Source: Portulaca oleracea (Eukaryota > Streptophyta > Magnoliopsida > Caryophyllales > Portulacaceae). From it: a stretch of DNA of 64,000 bases. Position numbers and translations under genes: made by a program. The notes below the pieces were generated by a model. It was given only the letters and a program-made list of their open reading frames with translations, was not told the origin of the DNA and did not search any database. The number at the start of each line of letters is the position of its first letter. The first letter of the stretch is position 1. The stretch is taken from NCBI GenBank assembly GCA_029582165.1, contig CM055877.1:30586241-30650240 (forward strand). The letters run 5' to 3'. Positions 10,234 to 23,387 of this stretch are shown here, piece by piece.

Positions 10234-11632
10234 ATGGATTGCAAAGGTCTATGAAATTCCCGTGATCTACAATGCTTGAAGCAACAAATTGATGATCTTG
10301 CCAGAATGGAAGAATGTGGGATTCTTCAAAGTCGAAAGCACAAAATCACGTGTAGTTCACTCTTCTAAGGTTGAATATGAAGCACCTTATGCGCGGAGTA
10401 AACATTCCACAAAAAGAATGGGAAGAAAGTTGAAGATTTCTTGCCATCCGATTACAAAGGTGACTCCATCAGCGATCTTGAAGGAGTTAAGCGGAAGCGT
10501 GGATGTACTTGATTATCTGATAAATTCAAGTGGCAATTATGGAAGAATGGCCTTGGGAGGGCGATCCACGCATTTTGGTATACTACTTTCTTGGTCTTAA
10601 TGATTACATTCGGCGTGTTGTTGTAAATCGACCTTTCGCAAACTTGGAAGAGTTAAGTTCTTTAGCTCTCGATGTTGGAAGACAAAGGAGATGTTGTCTT
10701 TGCGAAGTTTAGGTCACATTGATTTGGAGTGTCCTAACAAGAAAGATGTGTCTTTGGTTGAGTACGAAGCGTATGGTAATGAATTAAATGAGGAGGAGAA
10801 TAAAGAGGAAGAAAAGGTAGAAGGAGCGTATGGAAAAGTGGCTTGTGACAAAAGAAGCAAGTGTGGCGTATGAACATCCACAAAGAGAGTGCAAGATCTC
10901 TCATTATACCAACAAAGGAGAAGTATGTTCATTGAACCAAGAAAGGAAAGTTGTGCCTCCTATGGATATACTTTTGTCCTTACGCGAAAGGTTAAGCCAT
11001 GTGAAGTTCATTCATTTCGATCGAAGTTTAGTAAGTCTTTGCTTTTACAAAATTTGCAGCGATTCATTATATTGCAAAATTACTTCTATGGATTCTTGTC
11101 ATACTTTGTTGGAAGGACCAAAGTTGCTTGATAGGAATATCATGCCTCTTGATGCATCTCTACTTCCATCTTATACCACGGCCTAAGAAGGAAGAAAGCC
11201 ATCTTGTGTTGATCATGAAGAAGGAGTATCGAGGGAATAAAGAATATAAGGATCCTATTCTTATACATTTGGAGAAGAATGAAGCGGATCAAGTATCCAT
11301 CACATTTGAATCTTCCGAAGCATATCTTGTGAGCATCGAAAGATATCTACTCGGATCACTTGGTTGAAAGTAGAAGATTGAAAGGATGAAATAGCCCAGT
11401 CATCAAAGTGCATTGTTTAATGCTAAATGACAAGGGTAAAGTGGTAAGAATAGACTTGGGAAGTGAGAAGCAACGTGAAACAACCACGTTCACGGTGAAG
11501 AAACAAATCCAAGTCTTATGGTGTTAATTGATCGGAAGAAAGTTTAAGAAGTTTATCAAAGGAATCTCGATGACTTAAGCTTTCAGAAGAAAGTCTTTGT
11601 GAAGAAGGCAAGTGAGAGTTGATTTTCCAAAG
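10234..11632 (+). pseudogene. Family A gag-pro remnant, copy 2
   Basis: The knuckle is broken by ctttgcgaag in place of ctttgccaaag, although the following tgtcctaac is intact. The stretch 10830-11186 is informative: with caagaaagg rather than caagaaaagg, the frame runs unbroken from the end of the acidic linker through CSLNQERKVVPPMDI into the protease remnant. This shows that gag and the protease remnant were once one reading frame. Confidence 0.78.
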
Positions 11633-11661
11633 TTTGAGGCAAACTTTTTCAGAGGGGTGTA

Positions 11662-12619
11662 TGATGCATAATTGATGGCCTTATGCATCAAGGCGACCAT
11701 GGAGACATCTAATACTCACCTAGAAGAAAGAAGAGCTCAAGTCTCTCATATATCTCTCTACTTGGAAGGATCAACTCGTATGGTTGTATACTTTTGCTCC
11801 TTAATTCAAGGACCATGAAGCTATCATAGAAGTCATCCTAGAGAGGATTAATCTACATTCAGGAGCTTTCGTATGGTTGAGAATCTTTAAGTTTGGATGA
11901 GAATCCAAGGAGTTATTCGTATTTGTAATATAGCTTAGTTCATTGTTTTCTTTATGATGTAATCATTAGAGTAGATGATGAAAGCCTAAGTGGCCCATTT
12001 CTTGTCTTGTACACGCCATAAGGGAGGGCTTGTAACTATAAATACCCCCTTAGGGTGCTTTGTAATTCATTCATACATTGAGTTTTAGATAAACAAACCG
12101 TATGTTGTGTTCTTTCTAGCTTTCATGCTAGGCTCTTTTCGTTTCTCTCTTGTTGGATTCGAATCATCCCCTTCTTACAGCTAAGGTTGGCATCCTTAGT
12201 GGTGAAAGGAAGGAATTGAAGGTCTCTTGAAGGTGGTGTGGCTATATCCTTCCAAGAGTCTTGAAAGCCACCAACTATCAGCGTTCATTCATCCATTTAT
12301 CATCCATCTCACGTTATTCTTCAAGAATTCAACAAGAATTCATCAAGCATTCAACAAGAAGCATTTGTTCTTCATCAACACGTCAAGCTTCAACAAGCGT
12401 GCATCCATTCAAGCGCTTCATTCGTTCATCATTCATCATTCGTTTATCTTTTCTATTCATTTATTTGGTAATCATCTTTCATAGTTCTTTCCATCCTTTT
12501 CATCCATTTCTATTCCATTTTGGGTTCTTTGGAACTTTGAGAAGGGAGATTCCTATCTTCGTTTTAAAGATCCTTAGATATTGTGTAATGAGATCATCCC
12601 TTGGTCTCATTATGCATCA
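11662..12619 (+). repeat. LTR-A copy 3
   Basis: 958 bp, with an intact 5' hairpin and TATAAATA at 12037-12044. The PBS that follows is attagtatcgagc. The cccttcttacagc variant is shared only with LTR 4 (others read cttcttctagc). Confidence 0.88.
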
Positions 12620-12866
12620 ATTAGTATCGAGCTTAGGAGTTTGAAATCTCTTAGTTCTTGAAACAATCTTTTACAATCTTTCCCTCTCCATGTTCCCATC
12701 ACCCCTACCATCTGCGTCCATCACAAAATCCATCCTCCATCGCGTCCCGCTAAACTCCACAAAGAACGTGAGCCCAAACACAAATCCAACCAATTCCCCC
12801 TCGTCCATACATGCTAACCGTCCTACCGTGAGTTTCTTGTGATCTTTTGAATCAAGATTGGTTCTA

Positions 12867-14258
12867 ATGGATTGAAAGGTCTATGAAAATTCCCAGCGTG
12901 ATCTCAATGCTTGAAGCAACAAATTGATGATCTTGCCAAGCAAATGGAAGAATGTGGGATTCTTCGAAAGTCGAAGCACAAAATCACGTGTAGTTCACTC
13001 TTGAAGGTTGAATATGAAGCACCTTATGCGCGGAGTAAACATTCCAACAAAAGAATGGGAAGAAAGTTCGAAGATTTCTTGCCATCAGATTACAAAGGTG
13101 ACTCCATCAACAATCTTGAAGGAGTTAAGCGAGGAAGCATGGATGTACTTGATTATACAATAAATCAAGTGGCGATTATGGAAGAATGGCCTTAAGGAGG
13201 GCGATCCACGCATTTTGGTATACTACTTTCTTGGTCTTAATGATTACATTCGGCGTGTTGTTGTAAATCGACCTTTATGAACTTGGAAGAGTTAAGTTCT
13301 TTAGCTCTCGATGTTGGAAGACAAAGGAGATGTTGTCTTTGCCAAAGTTTAGGTCACATTGATTTGGAGTGTCTAACGAAAGATGTGTCTTTGGTTGAGT
13401 ACGAAGCGTATGGTAATGAATTAAATGAGGAGGAGAATAAAGAGGAAGAAAAGGTAGAAGAGGAGCGTATGGAAAAGTGGCTTGTGACAAAAGAAGCAAG
13501 TGTGGCGTATGAACATCCACAAAGAGAGTGCAAGATCTCTCATTATACCAACAAAGGAGAAGTATGTTCATTGAACGAAAAGGAAAGTTGTGCCTCCTAT
13601 GGATATCTTTTGTCCTTACATGAAAGGTTAAGCCATGACAAGTTCATTCATTTCAATCGAAGTTTAGTAAGTCTTTGCTTTTACAAAATTTGCACGATTC
13701 ATTATATTGCAAAATTACTTCTATGGATTCTTGTCGTACTTTGTTGGAAGGACCAAAGTTGCTTGATAGGAATATCATGCCTCTTGATGCATCTACTTCC
13801 ATCTTATACCGCGGCTAAGAAGGAAGAAAGCCATCTTGTGTTGATCATGAAGAAGGAGTATCGAGGAATAAAGAATATAAGGATCCTATTCTTATACATT
13901 TGGAGAAGAATGAAAGGATCAGTATCCATCACATTTTGAATCTTCCCGCGGCGTATCTTCCGTGAGCATCAAAGATATCTACTCGGATCACTTGGTTGAA
14001 AGTAGAAGATTGAAAGGATGAAATAGCCCAGTCATCAAAGTGCATTGTTTCATGCTAAATGACAAGGGTAAAGTGGTAAGAATAGACTTGGGAAGTGAGA
14101 AGCAGCGTGAGCGACCAGCGTTGCGGTGAAGAAACACAAATCCAAGTCTTATGGTGTTCGAGAATTGATCGGAAGAAAGTTTAAGAAGTTCATCAAAGGA
14201 ATCTCGATGACTTGAAGCTTTCAGAAGAAAGTCTTTGTGAAGAAGGAGTGAGAGTTGA
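12867..14258 (+). pseudogene. Family A gag-pro remnant, copy 3
   Basis: The second longest open stretch of the array lies at 13277-13939 (220 codons). It spans the end of the capsid region, an intact zinc knuckle (CCLCQSLGHIDLEC), the acidic linker and the start of the protease region. Two compensating small losses after the knuckle (tgtctaacgaaag) restore the frame. It then shifts at tgcacgattc inside the protease remnant. The capsid N-part is out of frame. Confidence 0.8.
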
Positions 14259-14297
14259 TTTTCCAAAGTTTGAGGCAAACTTTTTGGCCAGGGTGTA

Positions 14298-15250
14298 TGA
14301 TGCATAATTGATGGCCTTATGCATCAAGGCTGACCATGGAGACATCTAATACTCACCTAGAAGAAAGAAGAGCTCAAGTCTCTCATATATCTCTCTACTT
14401 GGAAGGATCAACTCATATGGTTGTATACTTTTGCTCCTTAATTCAAGGACCATGAAGCTATCATAGAAGTCATCCTAGAGAGGATTAATCTACATTCAAG
14501 AGCTTTCGTATGGTTGAGAATCTTTAAGTTTGGATGAGAATCAAGGAGTTATTAATATTTGTAATATAGCTTAGTTCATTGTTTTCTTTATGATGTAATC
14601 ATTAGAGTAGATGATGAAAGCCCTAAGTGGCCCATTTCTTGTCTTGTACGCCGTAAGGGAGGGCTTGTAACTATAAATACCCCCTTAGGGTGCTTTGTAA
14701 TTCATTCATACACATTGAGTTTTAGATAAACAAACACATGTTGTGTTCTTTCTAGCTTTCATGCTAGGCTCTTTCGTTTCTCTCTTGTTGGATTCGAATC
14801 ATCCCCTTCTTACAGCTAAGGTTGGCATCCTTAGTGGTGAAAGGAAGGAATTGAAGGTCTCTTGAAGGTGGTGTGGCTATATCCTTCGAGAGTCTTGAAA
14901 ACCACCAACTATCAGCGTTCATTCATCCATTTATCATCCATCTCACGTTATTCTTCAAGAATTCAACAAGAATTCATCAAGCATTCAACAAGAAGCATTT
15001 GTTCTTCATCGACGTCCAAGCTTCAACAAACGTGCATCCATTCAAACGCTTCATTCGTTCATCATTCATCATTCGTTCATCTTTTCTATTCATTATTTGG
15101 TAATCATCTTTCATAGTTCTTTCCATCCTTTTCTTCCATTTCTATTCCATTTTTGGTTCTTTGGAACTTTGAGAAGGAGATTCCTATCTTCGTTTTAAAG
15201 ATCCTTAGATATTGTGTAATGAGATCATCCCTTGGTCTCATTATGCATCA
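14298..15250 (+). repeat. LTR-A copy 4
   Basis: 953 bp with TATAAATA at 14672-14679. The 5' hairpin is intact. The cttcttacagc variant is shared with LTR 3. Confidence 0.88.
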
Positions 15251-15498
15251 ATTGATATCGAGCTTAGGAGTTTGAAATCTCTTAGTTCTTGAAACAATCT
15301 TTTACAATCTTTCCCTCTCCCATGTTCCCATCACCCTACCATCACGCGTCCATCACAAAATCCATCCTCCATCACGTCCCACTAAACTCCACAAAGAACG
15401 TGAGCCCAAACACAAATCAACCAATTCCCCCTCCGTCCATACATGCTAACCATCCTACCATGAGTTTCTTGTGATCTTTTGAATCAAGATTGGTTCTA

Positions 15499-16901
15499 AT
15501 GGATTGCAAAGGTCTATGAGAATTCCCAGCGTGATCTACGATGCTTGAAGCAACAAATTGATGATCTTGCCAAGCAAATGGAAGAATGTGGGATTCTTCG
15601 AAAGTCGAAGCACAAAATCACGTGTGGTTCACTCTTAAGGTTGAATATGAAGCACCTTATGCGCGGAGTAAACATTCCAACAAAAGAATGGGAAGAAAGT
15701 TGAAGATTTCTTGCCATCCGATTACAAAGGTGACTCCATCAACAATCTTGAAGGAGTTAAGCGAGGAGCATGGATGTACTTGATTATCTGATAGAATTCA
15801 AGTGGCAATTATGGAAGAATGGCCTTAAGGAGGGCGATCCACGCATTTTGGTATACTACTTTCTTGGTCTTAATGATTACATTCGGCGTGTTGTTGTAAA
15901 TCGACCTTTCACAAACTTGGAAGAGTTAAGTTCTTTAGCTCTCGATGTTGGAAGACAAAGGAGATGTTGTCTTTGCGAAGTTTAGGTCACATTGATTTGG
16001 AGTGTCTAACAAGAAAGATGTGTCTTTGGTTGAGTACGAAGCGTATGGTAATGAATTAAATGAGGAGGAGAATAAAGAGGAAGAAAAGGTAGAAGAGGAG
16101 CGTATGGAAAAGTGGCTTGTGACAAAAGAAGCAAGTGTGGCGTATGAACATCCACAAAGAGAGTGCAAGATCTCTCATTATACCAACAAAGGAGAAGTAT
16201 GTTCATTGAACGAGAAAGGAAAGTTGTGCCTCCTATGGATATCTTTTGTTGTCATACCTTGAAAGGTTAAGCCATGACAAGTTCATTCATTTCAATCGAG
16301 AAGTTTAGTAAGTCTTTGCTTTTACAAAATTTGCAGCGATTCATTATATTGCAAAATTACTTCTATGGATTCTTGTCATACTTTGTTGGAAGGACGAAGT
16401 TGCTTGATAGGAATATCATGCCTCTTGATGCATCTACTTCCATCTTATACCTGCGGCCTAAGAAGGAAGAAAGCCATCTTGTGTTGATCATGAAGAAGGA
16501 GTATCGAGGAATAAAGAATATAAGGATCCTATTCTTATACATTTGGAGAAGAATGAAAGCGGATCAGTATCCATCACATTTTGAATCTTCCATGAAGCAT
16601 ATCTTCCATGAGCATCAAAGATATCTACTCGGATCACTTGGTTGAAAGGCGAAGATTGAAAGGATGAAATAGCCCAGTCATCAAAGTGCATTGTTTCATG
16701 CTAAATGACAAGGGTAAAGTGGTAAGAATAGACTTGGGAAGTGAAGCAGCGTGAGCGACCAGCGTTCGCGGTGAAGAAACAAATCCAAGTCTTATGGTGT
16801 TCGAGAATTGATCGGAAGAAAGTTTAAGAAGTTCATCAAAGGAATCTCGATGACTTGAAGCTTTGAAGAAAGTCTTTGTGAAGAAGGCAAGTGAGAGTTG
16901 A
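15499..16901 (+). pseudogene. Family A gag-pro remnant, copy 4
   Basis: The capsid C-part reads openly in 15770-15985 (LVYYFLGLNDYIRRVVVN, EELSSLALDVGRQ) and stops inside the knuckle at ctttgcgaag. The acidic linker resumes in another frame at 16002. The protease remnant is open at 16274-16645 only in a shifted frame. Confidence 0.75.
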
Positions 16902-16940
16902 TTTTCCAAAGTTTGAGGCAAACTTTTCAGCAGGGGTGTA

Positions 16941-17889
16941 TGATGCATAATTGATGGCCTTATGCATCAAGGCTGACCATGGAGACATCTAATACTCACC
17001 TAGAAGAAAGAAGAGCTCAAGTCTCTCATATATCTCTCTACTGGGAAGGGATCAACTCATATGGTTGTATACTTTTGCTCCTTAATTCAAGGACCATGAA
17101 GCTATCATAGAAGTCATCCTAGAGAGGATTAATCTACATTCGAGCTTTCGTATATGGTTGAGAATCTTTAAGTTTGGATGAGAATCGAGGAGTTATTCAT
17201 ATTTGTAATATAGCTTAGTTCATTGTTTTCTTTATGATGTAATCATTAGAGTAGATGATGAAAGCCTAAGTGGCCCATTTCTTGTCTTGTACACGCCATA
17301 AGGAGGGCTTGTAACTATAAATACCCCCTTAGGGTGCTTTGTAATTCATTACACATTGAGTTTTAGATAAACAAACACATGTTGTGTTCTTTCTAGCTTT
17401 CATGCTAGGCTCTTTTCGTTTCTCTCTTGTTGGATTGAATCATCCCTTCTTCTAGCTAAGGTTGGCATCCTTAGTGGTGAAAGGGAAGGAATTGAAGGTC
17501 TCTTGAAGGTGGTGTGGCTATATCCTTCGAGAGTCTTGAAAGCCACCGACTATCAGCGTTCATTCATCCATTTATCATCCATCTCACGTTATTCTTCAAG
17601 AATTCAACAAGAATTCATCAAGCATTCAACAAAAAGCATTTGTTCTTCATCAACCGTCAGCTTCAACAAGCGTGCATCCATTCAAGCGCTTCATTCGTTC
17701 ATCATTCATCGTTCGTTCATCTTTTCTATTCATTATTTGGTAATCATCTTTCATAGTTCTTTCCATCCTTTTCATCCATTTCTATTCCATTTTGGTTCTT
17801 TGGAACTTTGAGAAGGAGATTCCTATCTTCGTTTTAAAGATCCTTAGATATTGTGTAATGAGATCATCCCTTGGTCTCATTATGCATCA
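16941..17889 (+). repeat. LTR-A copy 5
   Basis: 949 bp with TATAAATA at 17316-17323. The 5' hairpin is intact. The PBS that follows has lost its two G residues (tttatatcgagc). Confidence 0.87.
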
Positions 17890-18140
17890 ATTTATATCGA
17901 GCTTAGGAGTTTGAAATCTCTTAGTTCTTGAAACAATCTTTTCTGATCTTTCCCTCTCCCACATGTTCCCATCACCCCTACCATCACCGTCCATCACAAA
18001 ATCCATCCTCCATCACGTCCCCACTAAACTCCTGAAAGAACGTGAGCCCAAACACAAATCAACCAATTCCCCCTCCGTCCCTACATGCTAACCATCCTAC
18101 CATGAGTTTCTTGTGATCTTTTGAATCAAGATTGGTTCTA

Positions 18141-19537
18141 ATGGATTGCAAAAGGTCTAGAAATTCAGCGTGATCTCTGATGCTTGAAGCAACAAATTGA
18201 TGATCTTGCCAAGCAAATGGAAGAATGTGGGATTCTTCGAAAGTCGAAGCACAAAATCACGTGTGGTTCACTCTTCTAAGGTTGAATATGAAGCACCTTA
18301 TGCGGAGTAAACATTCCAACAAAAAGAATGGGAAGAAAGTTCGAGAAGATTTCTTGCCATCCGATTACAAAGGTGACTCCATCAACAATCTTGAAGGAGT
18401 TAAGCGAGGAAGCATGGATGTACTTGATTATCTGATAGAATTCAAGTGGCGATTATGGAAGAATGGCCTTAAGGAGGGCGATCCACGCATTTTGGTATAC
18501 TACTTTCTTGGTCTTAATGATTACATTCGGCGTGTTGTTGTAAATCAACCTTTCACAAACTTGGAAGAGTTAAGTTCTTTAGCTCTCGATGTTGGAAGAC
18601 AAAGGAGATGTTGTCTTTGCGAAGTTTAGGTCACATTGATTTGGAGTGTCTAACAAGAAAGATGTGTCTTTGGTTGAGTACGAAGCGTATGGTAATGAAT
18701 TAAATGAGGAGGAGAATAAAGAGGAAGAAAAGGTAGAAGAGGAGCGTATGGAAAAGTGGCTTGTGACAAAAGAAGCAAGTGTGGCGTATGAACATCCTGA
18801 AGAGAGTGAGATCTCGTTATACCAACAAAGGAGAAGTATGTTCATTGAACGAGAAAAGGAAAGTTGTGCCTCCTATGGATATCTTTTGTCCTTACGCGAA
18901 AGGTTAAGCCATGTGAAGTTCATTCATTTCGATCGAAGTTTAGTAAGTCTTTGCTTTTACAAAATTTGCAACGATTCATTATATTGCAAAATTACTTCTA
19001 TGGATTCTTGTCATACTTTGTTGGAAGGACGAAGTTGCTTGATAGGAATATCATGCCTCTTGATGCATCTCTACTTCCATCTTATACCTGCGGCCTAAGA
19101 AGGAAGAAAGCCGTCTTGTGTTGATCATGAAGAAGGAGTATCGAGGAATAAAGAATATAAGGATCCTATTCTTATACATTTGGAGAAGAATGAAGCGGAT
19201 CAGTATCCATCACATTTTGAATCTTCCATGACATATCTTCCATGAGCATCGAAAGATATCTACTCGGATCACTTGGTTGAAAGTAGAAGATTCGAAAGGA
19301 TGAAATAGCCCAGTCATCAAAGTGCATTGTTTCATGCTAAATGACAAGGGTAAAGTGGTAAGAATAGACTTGGGAAGTGAAGCAGCGTGACAACCAGCGT
19401 TCGCGGTGAAGAAACACAAATCAAGTCTTATGGTGTTCGAGAATTGATCGGAAGAAAGTTTAAGAAGTTCATCAAAGGAATCTCGATGACTTGAAGCTTT
19501 GAAGAAAGTCTTTGTGAAGAAGGCAAGTGAGAGTTGA
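18141..19537 (+). pseudogene. Family A gag-pro remnant, copy 5
   Basis: Two adjacent open stretches tell the story. The first, 18225-18629 (134 codons), covers the capsid part up to the knuckle, where ctttgcgaag ends it. The second, 18646-19098 (150 codons), covers acidic linker and protease remnant (DSLYCKITSMDSCHTLLEG). The linker after AYEHP is altered to EESEISLY by a small loss. Confidence 0.77.
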
Positions 19538-19575
19538 TTTTCCAAAGTTTGAGGCAAACTTTTTCAGGGAGTGTA

Positions 19576-20515
19576 TGATGCATAATTGATGGCCTTATGC
19601 ATCAAGGCGACCATGGAGACATCTAATACTCACCTAGAAGAAAGAAGAGCTCAGTCTCTCATATATCTCTCTACTTGGAAGGATCGACTCATATGGTTGT
19701 ATACTTTTGCTCCTTAATTCAAGGACCATGAAGCTATCATAGAAGTCATCCTAGAGAGGATTAATCTACATTCGGAGCTTTCGTATGGTTGAGAATCTTT
19801 AAGTTTGGATGAGAATCGAGGAGTTATTATATTTGTAATATAGCTTAGTTCATTGTTTTCTTTATGATGTAATCATTAGAGTAGATGATGAAAGCCCTAA
19901 GTGGCCCATTTCTTGTCTTGTACGCCATAAGGGAGGGCTTGTAACTATAAATACCCCCTTAGGGTGCTTTGTAATTCATTCATACACATTGAGTTTTAGA
20001 TAAACAAACACGTGTTGTGTTCTTTCTAGCTTTCATGCTAGGCTCTTTTCGTTTCTCTCTTGTTGGATTCGAATCCCCTTCTTCTAGCTAAGGTTGGCAT
20101 CCTTAGTGGTGAAAGGAAGGAATTGAAGGTCTCTTGAAGGTGGTGTGGCTATATCCTTCGAGAGTCTTGAAAGCCATGACTATCAGCGTTCATTCATCCG
20201 TTTATCATCCATCTCGCGTTATTCTTCAGAATTCAACAGAATTCATCAAGCATTCAACAAGAAGCATTTGTTCTTCATCACACGTCGAGCTTCAACAAGC
20301 GTGCATCCATTCAAGCGCTTCATTCGTTCATCATTCATCATTCGTTCATCTTTTCTATTCATTTGGTAATCATCTTTCATAGTTCTTTCCATCCTTTTCA
20401 TCCATTTCTATTCCATTTTGGTTCTTTGGAACTTTGAGAAGGAGATTCCTATCTTCGTTTTAAAGATCCTTAGATATTGTGTAATGAGATCATCCCTTGG
20501 TCTCATTATGCATCA
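19576..20515 (+). repeat. LTR-A copy 6
   Basis: 940 bp with TATAAATA at 19946-19953. The U5 repeat block is contracted (cagaattcaacagaattcatc). Confidence 0.87.
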
Positions 20516-20761
20516 ATTAGTATCGAGCTTAGGAGTTTGAAATCTCTTAGTTCTTGAAACAATCTTTTCTGATCTTTCCCTCTCGCATGTTCCCCATCAC
20601 CCCTACCATCACGTCCATCACAAAATCCATCCTCCATCACCGTCCCCACTAAACTCCTGAAAGAACGTGAGCCCAAACACAAATCCAACGATTCCCCTGC
20701 GTCCCTACATGCTAACCGTACCATGAGTTTCTTGTGATCTTTTGAATCAAGATTGGTTCTA

Positions 20762-22153
20762 ATGGATTGCAAAGGTCTATGAGAATTCCCAGCGTGATCT
20801 CTGATGCTTGAAGCAACAAATTGATGATCTTGCCAAGCAAATGGAAGAATGTGGGATTCTTCGAAAGAAGTCGAAGCACAAAATCACGTGTGGTTCACTC
20901 TTCTAAGGTTGAATATGAAGCACCTTATGCGCGGGTAAACATTCCACAAAAGAATGGGAAGAAAGTTCGAAGATTTCTTGCCATCAGATTACAAAGGTGA
21001 CTCCATCAACAATCTTGAAGGAGTTAAGCGAGGAAGCATGGATGTACTTGATTATCTGATAGAATTCAGTGGCGATTATGGAAGAATGGCCTTAAGGAGG
21101 GCGATCCGCATTTTGGTATACTACTTTCTTGGTCTTAATGATTACATTCGGCGTGTTGTTGTAAATCGACCTTTCACAAACTTGGAAGAGTTAAGTTCTT
21201 TAGCTCGATGTTGGAAGACAAAGGAGATGTTGTCTTTGCCAAGTTTAGGTCACATTGATTTGGAGTGTCTAACAAGAAAGATGTGTCTTTGGTTGAGTAC
21301 GAGCGTATGGTAATGAATTAAATGAGGAGGAGAATAAAGAGGAAGAAAAGGTAGAAGAGGAGGCGTATGGAAAAGTGGCTTGTGACAAAAGAAGCAAGTG
21401 TGGCGTATGAACATCCACAAAGAGAGTGCAAGATCTCGTTATACCAACAAAGGAGAAGTATGTTCATTGAACGAAAAGGAAAGTTGTGCCTCTATGGATA
21501 TCTTTTGTCCTTACGAAAGGTTAAGCCATGACAAGTTCATTCATTTCAATCGAAGTTTAGTAAGTCTTTGCTTTTACAAAATTTGCAGCGATTCATTATA
21601 TTGCAAAATTACTTCTATGGATTCTTGTCATACTTTGTTGGAAGGACGAAGTTGTGATAGGAATATCATGCCTCTTGATGCATCTCTACTTCCATCTTAT
21701 ACCACGGCCTAAGAAGGAAGAAAGCCATCTTGTGTTGATCATGAAGAAGGAGTATCGAGGAATAAAGAATATAAGGATCCTATTCTTATACATTTGGAGA
21801 AGAATGAAAGCGGATCAGTATCCATCACATTTTGAATCTTCCCATGACGTATCTTCCGTGAGCATCGAAAGATATCTACTCGGATCACTTGGTTGAAAGG
21901 CGAAGATTGAAAGGATGAAATAGCCCAGTCATCAAAGTGCATTGTTTCATGCTAAATGACAAGGGTAAAGTGGTAAGAATAGACTTGGGAAGTGAGAAGC
22001 AGCGTGAACGACCAGCGTTAGCGGTGAAGAAACACGAATCGAGTCTTATGGTGTTAGAATTGATCGGAAGAAAGTTTAAGAAGTTCATCAAAGGAATCTC
22101 GATGACTTGAAGCTTTGAAGAAAGTCTTTGTGAAGAAGGAAAGTGAGAGTTGA
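20762..22153 (+). pseudogene. Family A gag-pro remnant, copy 6
   Basis: The capsid part is open in 20954-21313, which includes FLPSDYKGDSINNLEGV and LGLNDYIRR. Loss of two bases in gctctcgatg then puts the knuckle in the wrong frame. The protease remnant is readable in 21398-21712. Confidence 0.75.
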
Positions 22154-22191
22154 TTTTCCAAAGTTTGAGGCAAACTTTTTCAGGGGGTGTA

Positions 22192-23137
22192 TGATGCATA
22201 ATTGATGGCCTTATGCATCAAGGCGACCATGGAGACATCTAATACTCACCTAGAAGAAAGAAGAGCTCAAGTCTCTCATATATCTCTCTACTTGGAAGGG
22301 ATCAACTCATATGGTTGTATACTTTTGCTCCTTAATTCAAGGACCATGAAGCTATCATAGAAGTCATCTGAGAGGATTAATCTACATTCAGGAGCTTTCG
22401 TATGGTTCGAGAATCTTTAAGTTTGGATGAGAATCGAGGAGTTATTCATATTTGTAATATAGCTTAGTTCATTGTTTTCTTTATGATGTAATCATTAGAG
22501 TAGATGATAGAAAGCCCTAAGTGGCCCATTTCTTGTCTTGTACACGTATAAGGGAGGGCTTGTAACTATAAATACCCCCTTAGGGTGCTTTGTAATTCAT
22601 TCATACACATTGAGTTTTAGATAAACAAACACGTATTTGTGTTCTTTCTAGCTTTCATGCTAGGCTCTTTTCGTTTCTCTCTTGTTGGATTCGAATCATC
22701 CCTTCTTCTAGCTAAGGTTGGCATCCTTAGTGGTGAAAGGAAGGAATTGAAGGTCTCTTGAAGGTGGTGTGGCTATATCCTTCGAGAGTCTTGAAAGCCA
22801 TTAACTATCAGCGTTCATTCATCCATTTATCATCCATCTCACGTTATTCTTCAGAATTCAACAAGAATTCATCAAGCATTCAACGAAGCATTTGTTCTTC
22901 ATCAACACGTCGAGCTTCAACAAGCGTGCATCCATTCAAGCGCTTCATTCGTTCATTCATCATTCGTTCATCTTTTCTATTCATTATTTGGTAATCATCT
23001 TTCAGTTCTTTCCATCCTTTTCATCCATTTCTATTCCATTTTGGTTCTTTGGAACTTTGAGAAGGGAGATTCCTATCTTCGTTTTAAAGATCCTTAGATA
23101 TTGTGTAATGAGATCATCCCTTGGTCATTATGCATCA
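22192..23137 (+). repeat. LTR-A copy 7
   Basis: 946 bp with TATAAATA at 22567-22574. The 3' terminal hairpin is damaged because ggtctcatta is shortened to ggtcatta. Confidence 0.87.
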
Positions 23138-23387
23138 ATTGATATCGAGCTTAGGAGTTTGAAATCTCTTAGTTCTTGAAACAATCTTTTACAATCTTTC
23201 CCTCTCCCATGTTCCCCATCACCCCTACCATCAGCGTCCATCACAAAATCCATCCTCCATCACGTCCCACTAAACTCCACGAAAGAACGTGAGCCCAAAC
23301 ACAAATCCAACCAATTCCCCCTCCGTCCATACATGCTAACCATCTACCATGAGTTTCTTGTGATCTTTTGAATCAAGATTGGTTCTA

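Noticed and set aside
16006..16206. A 66-codon antisense frame with a hydrophobic Leu/Pro-rich product, recurring in nearly every unit (for example 29178-29378, 42445-42645)
   Set aside because: It is the reverse strand of the acidic Gag linker. Its conservation follows from the sense strand, and it has no independent start context or homology.
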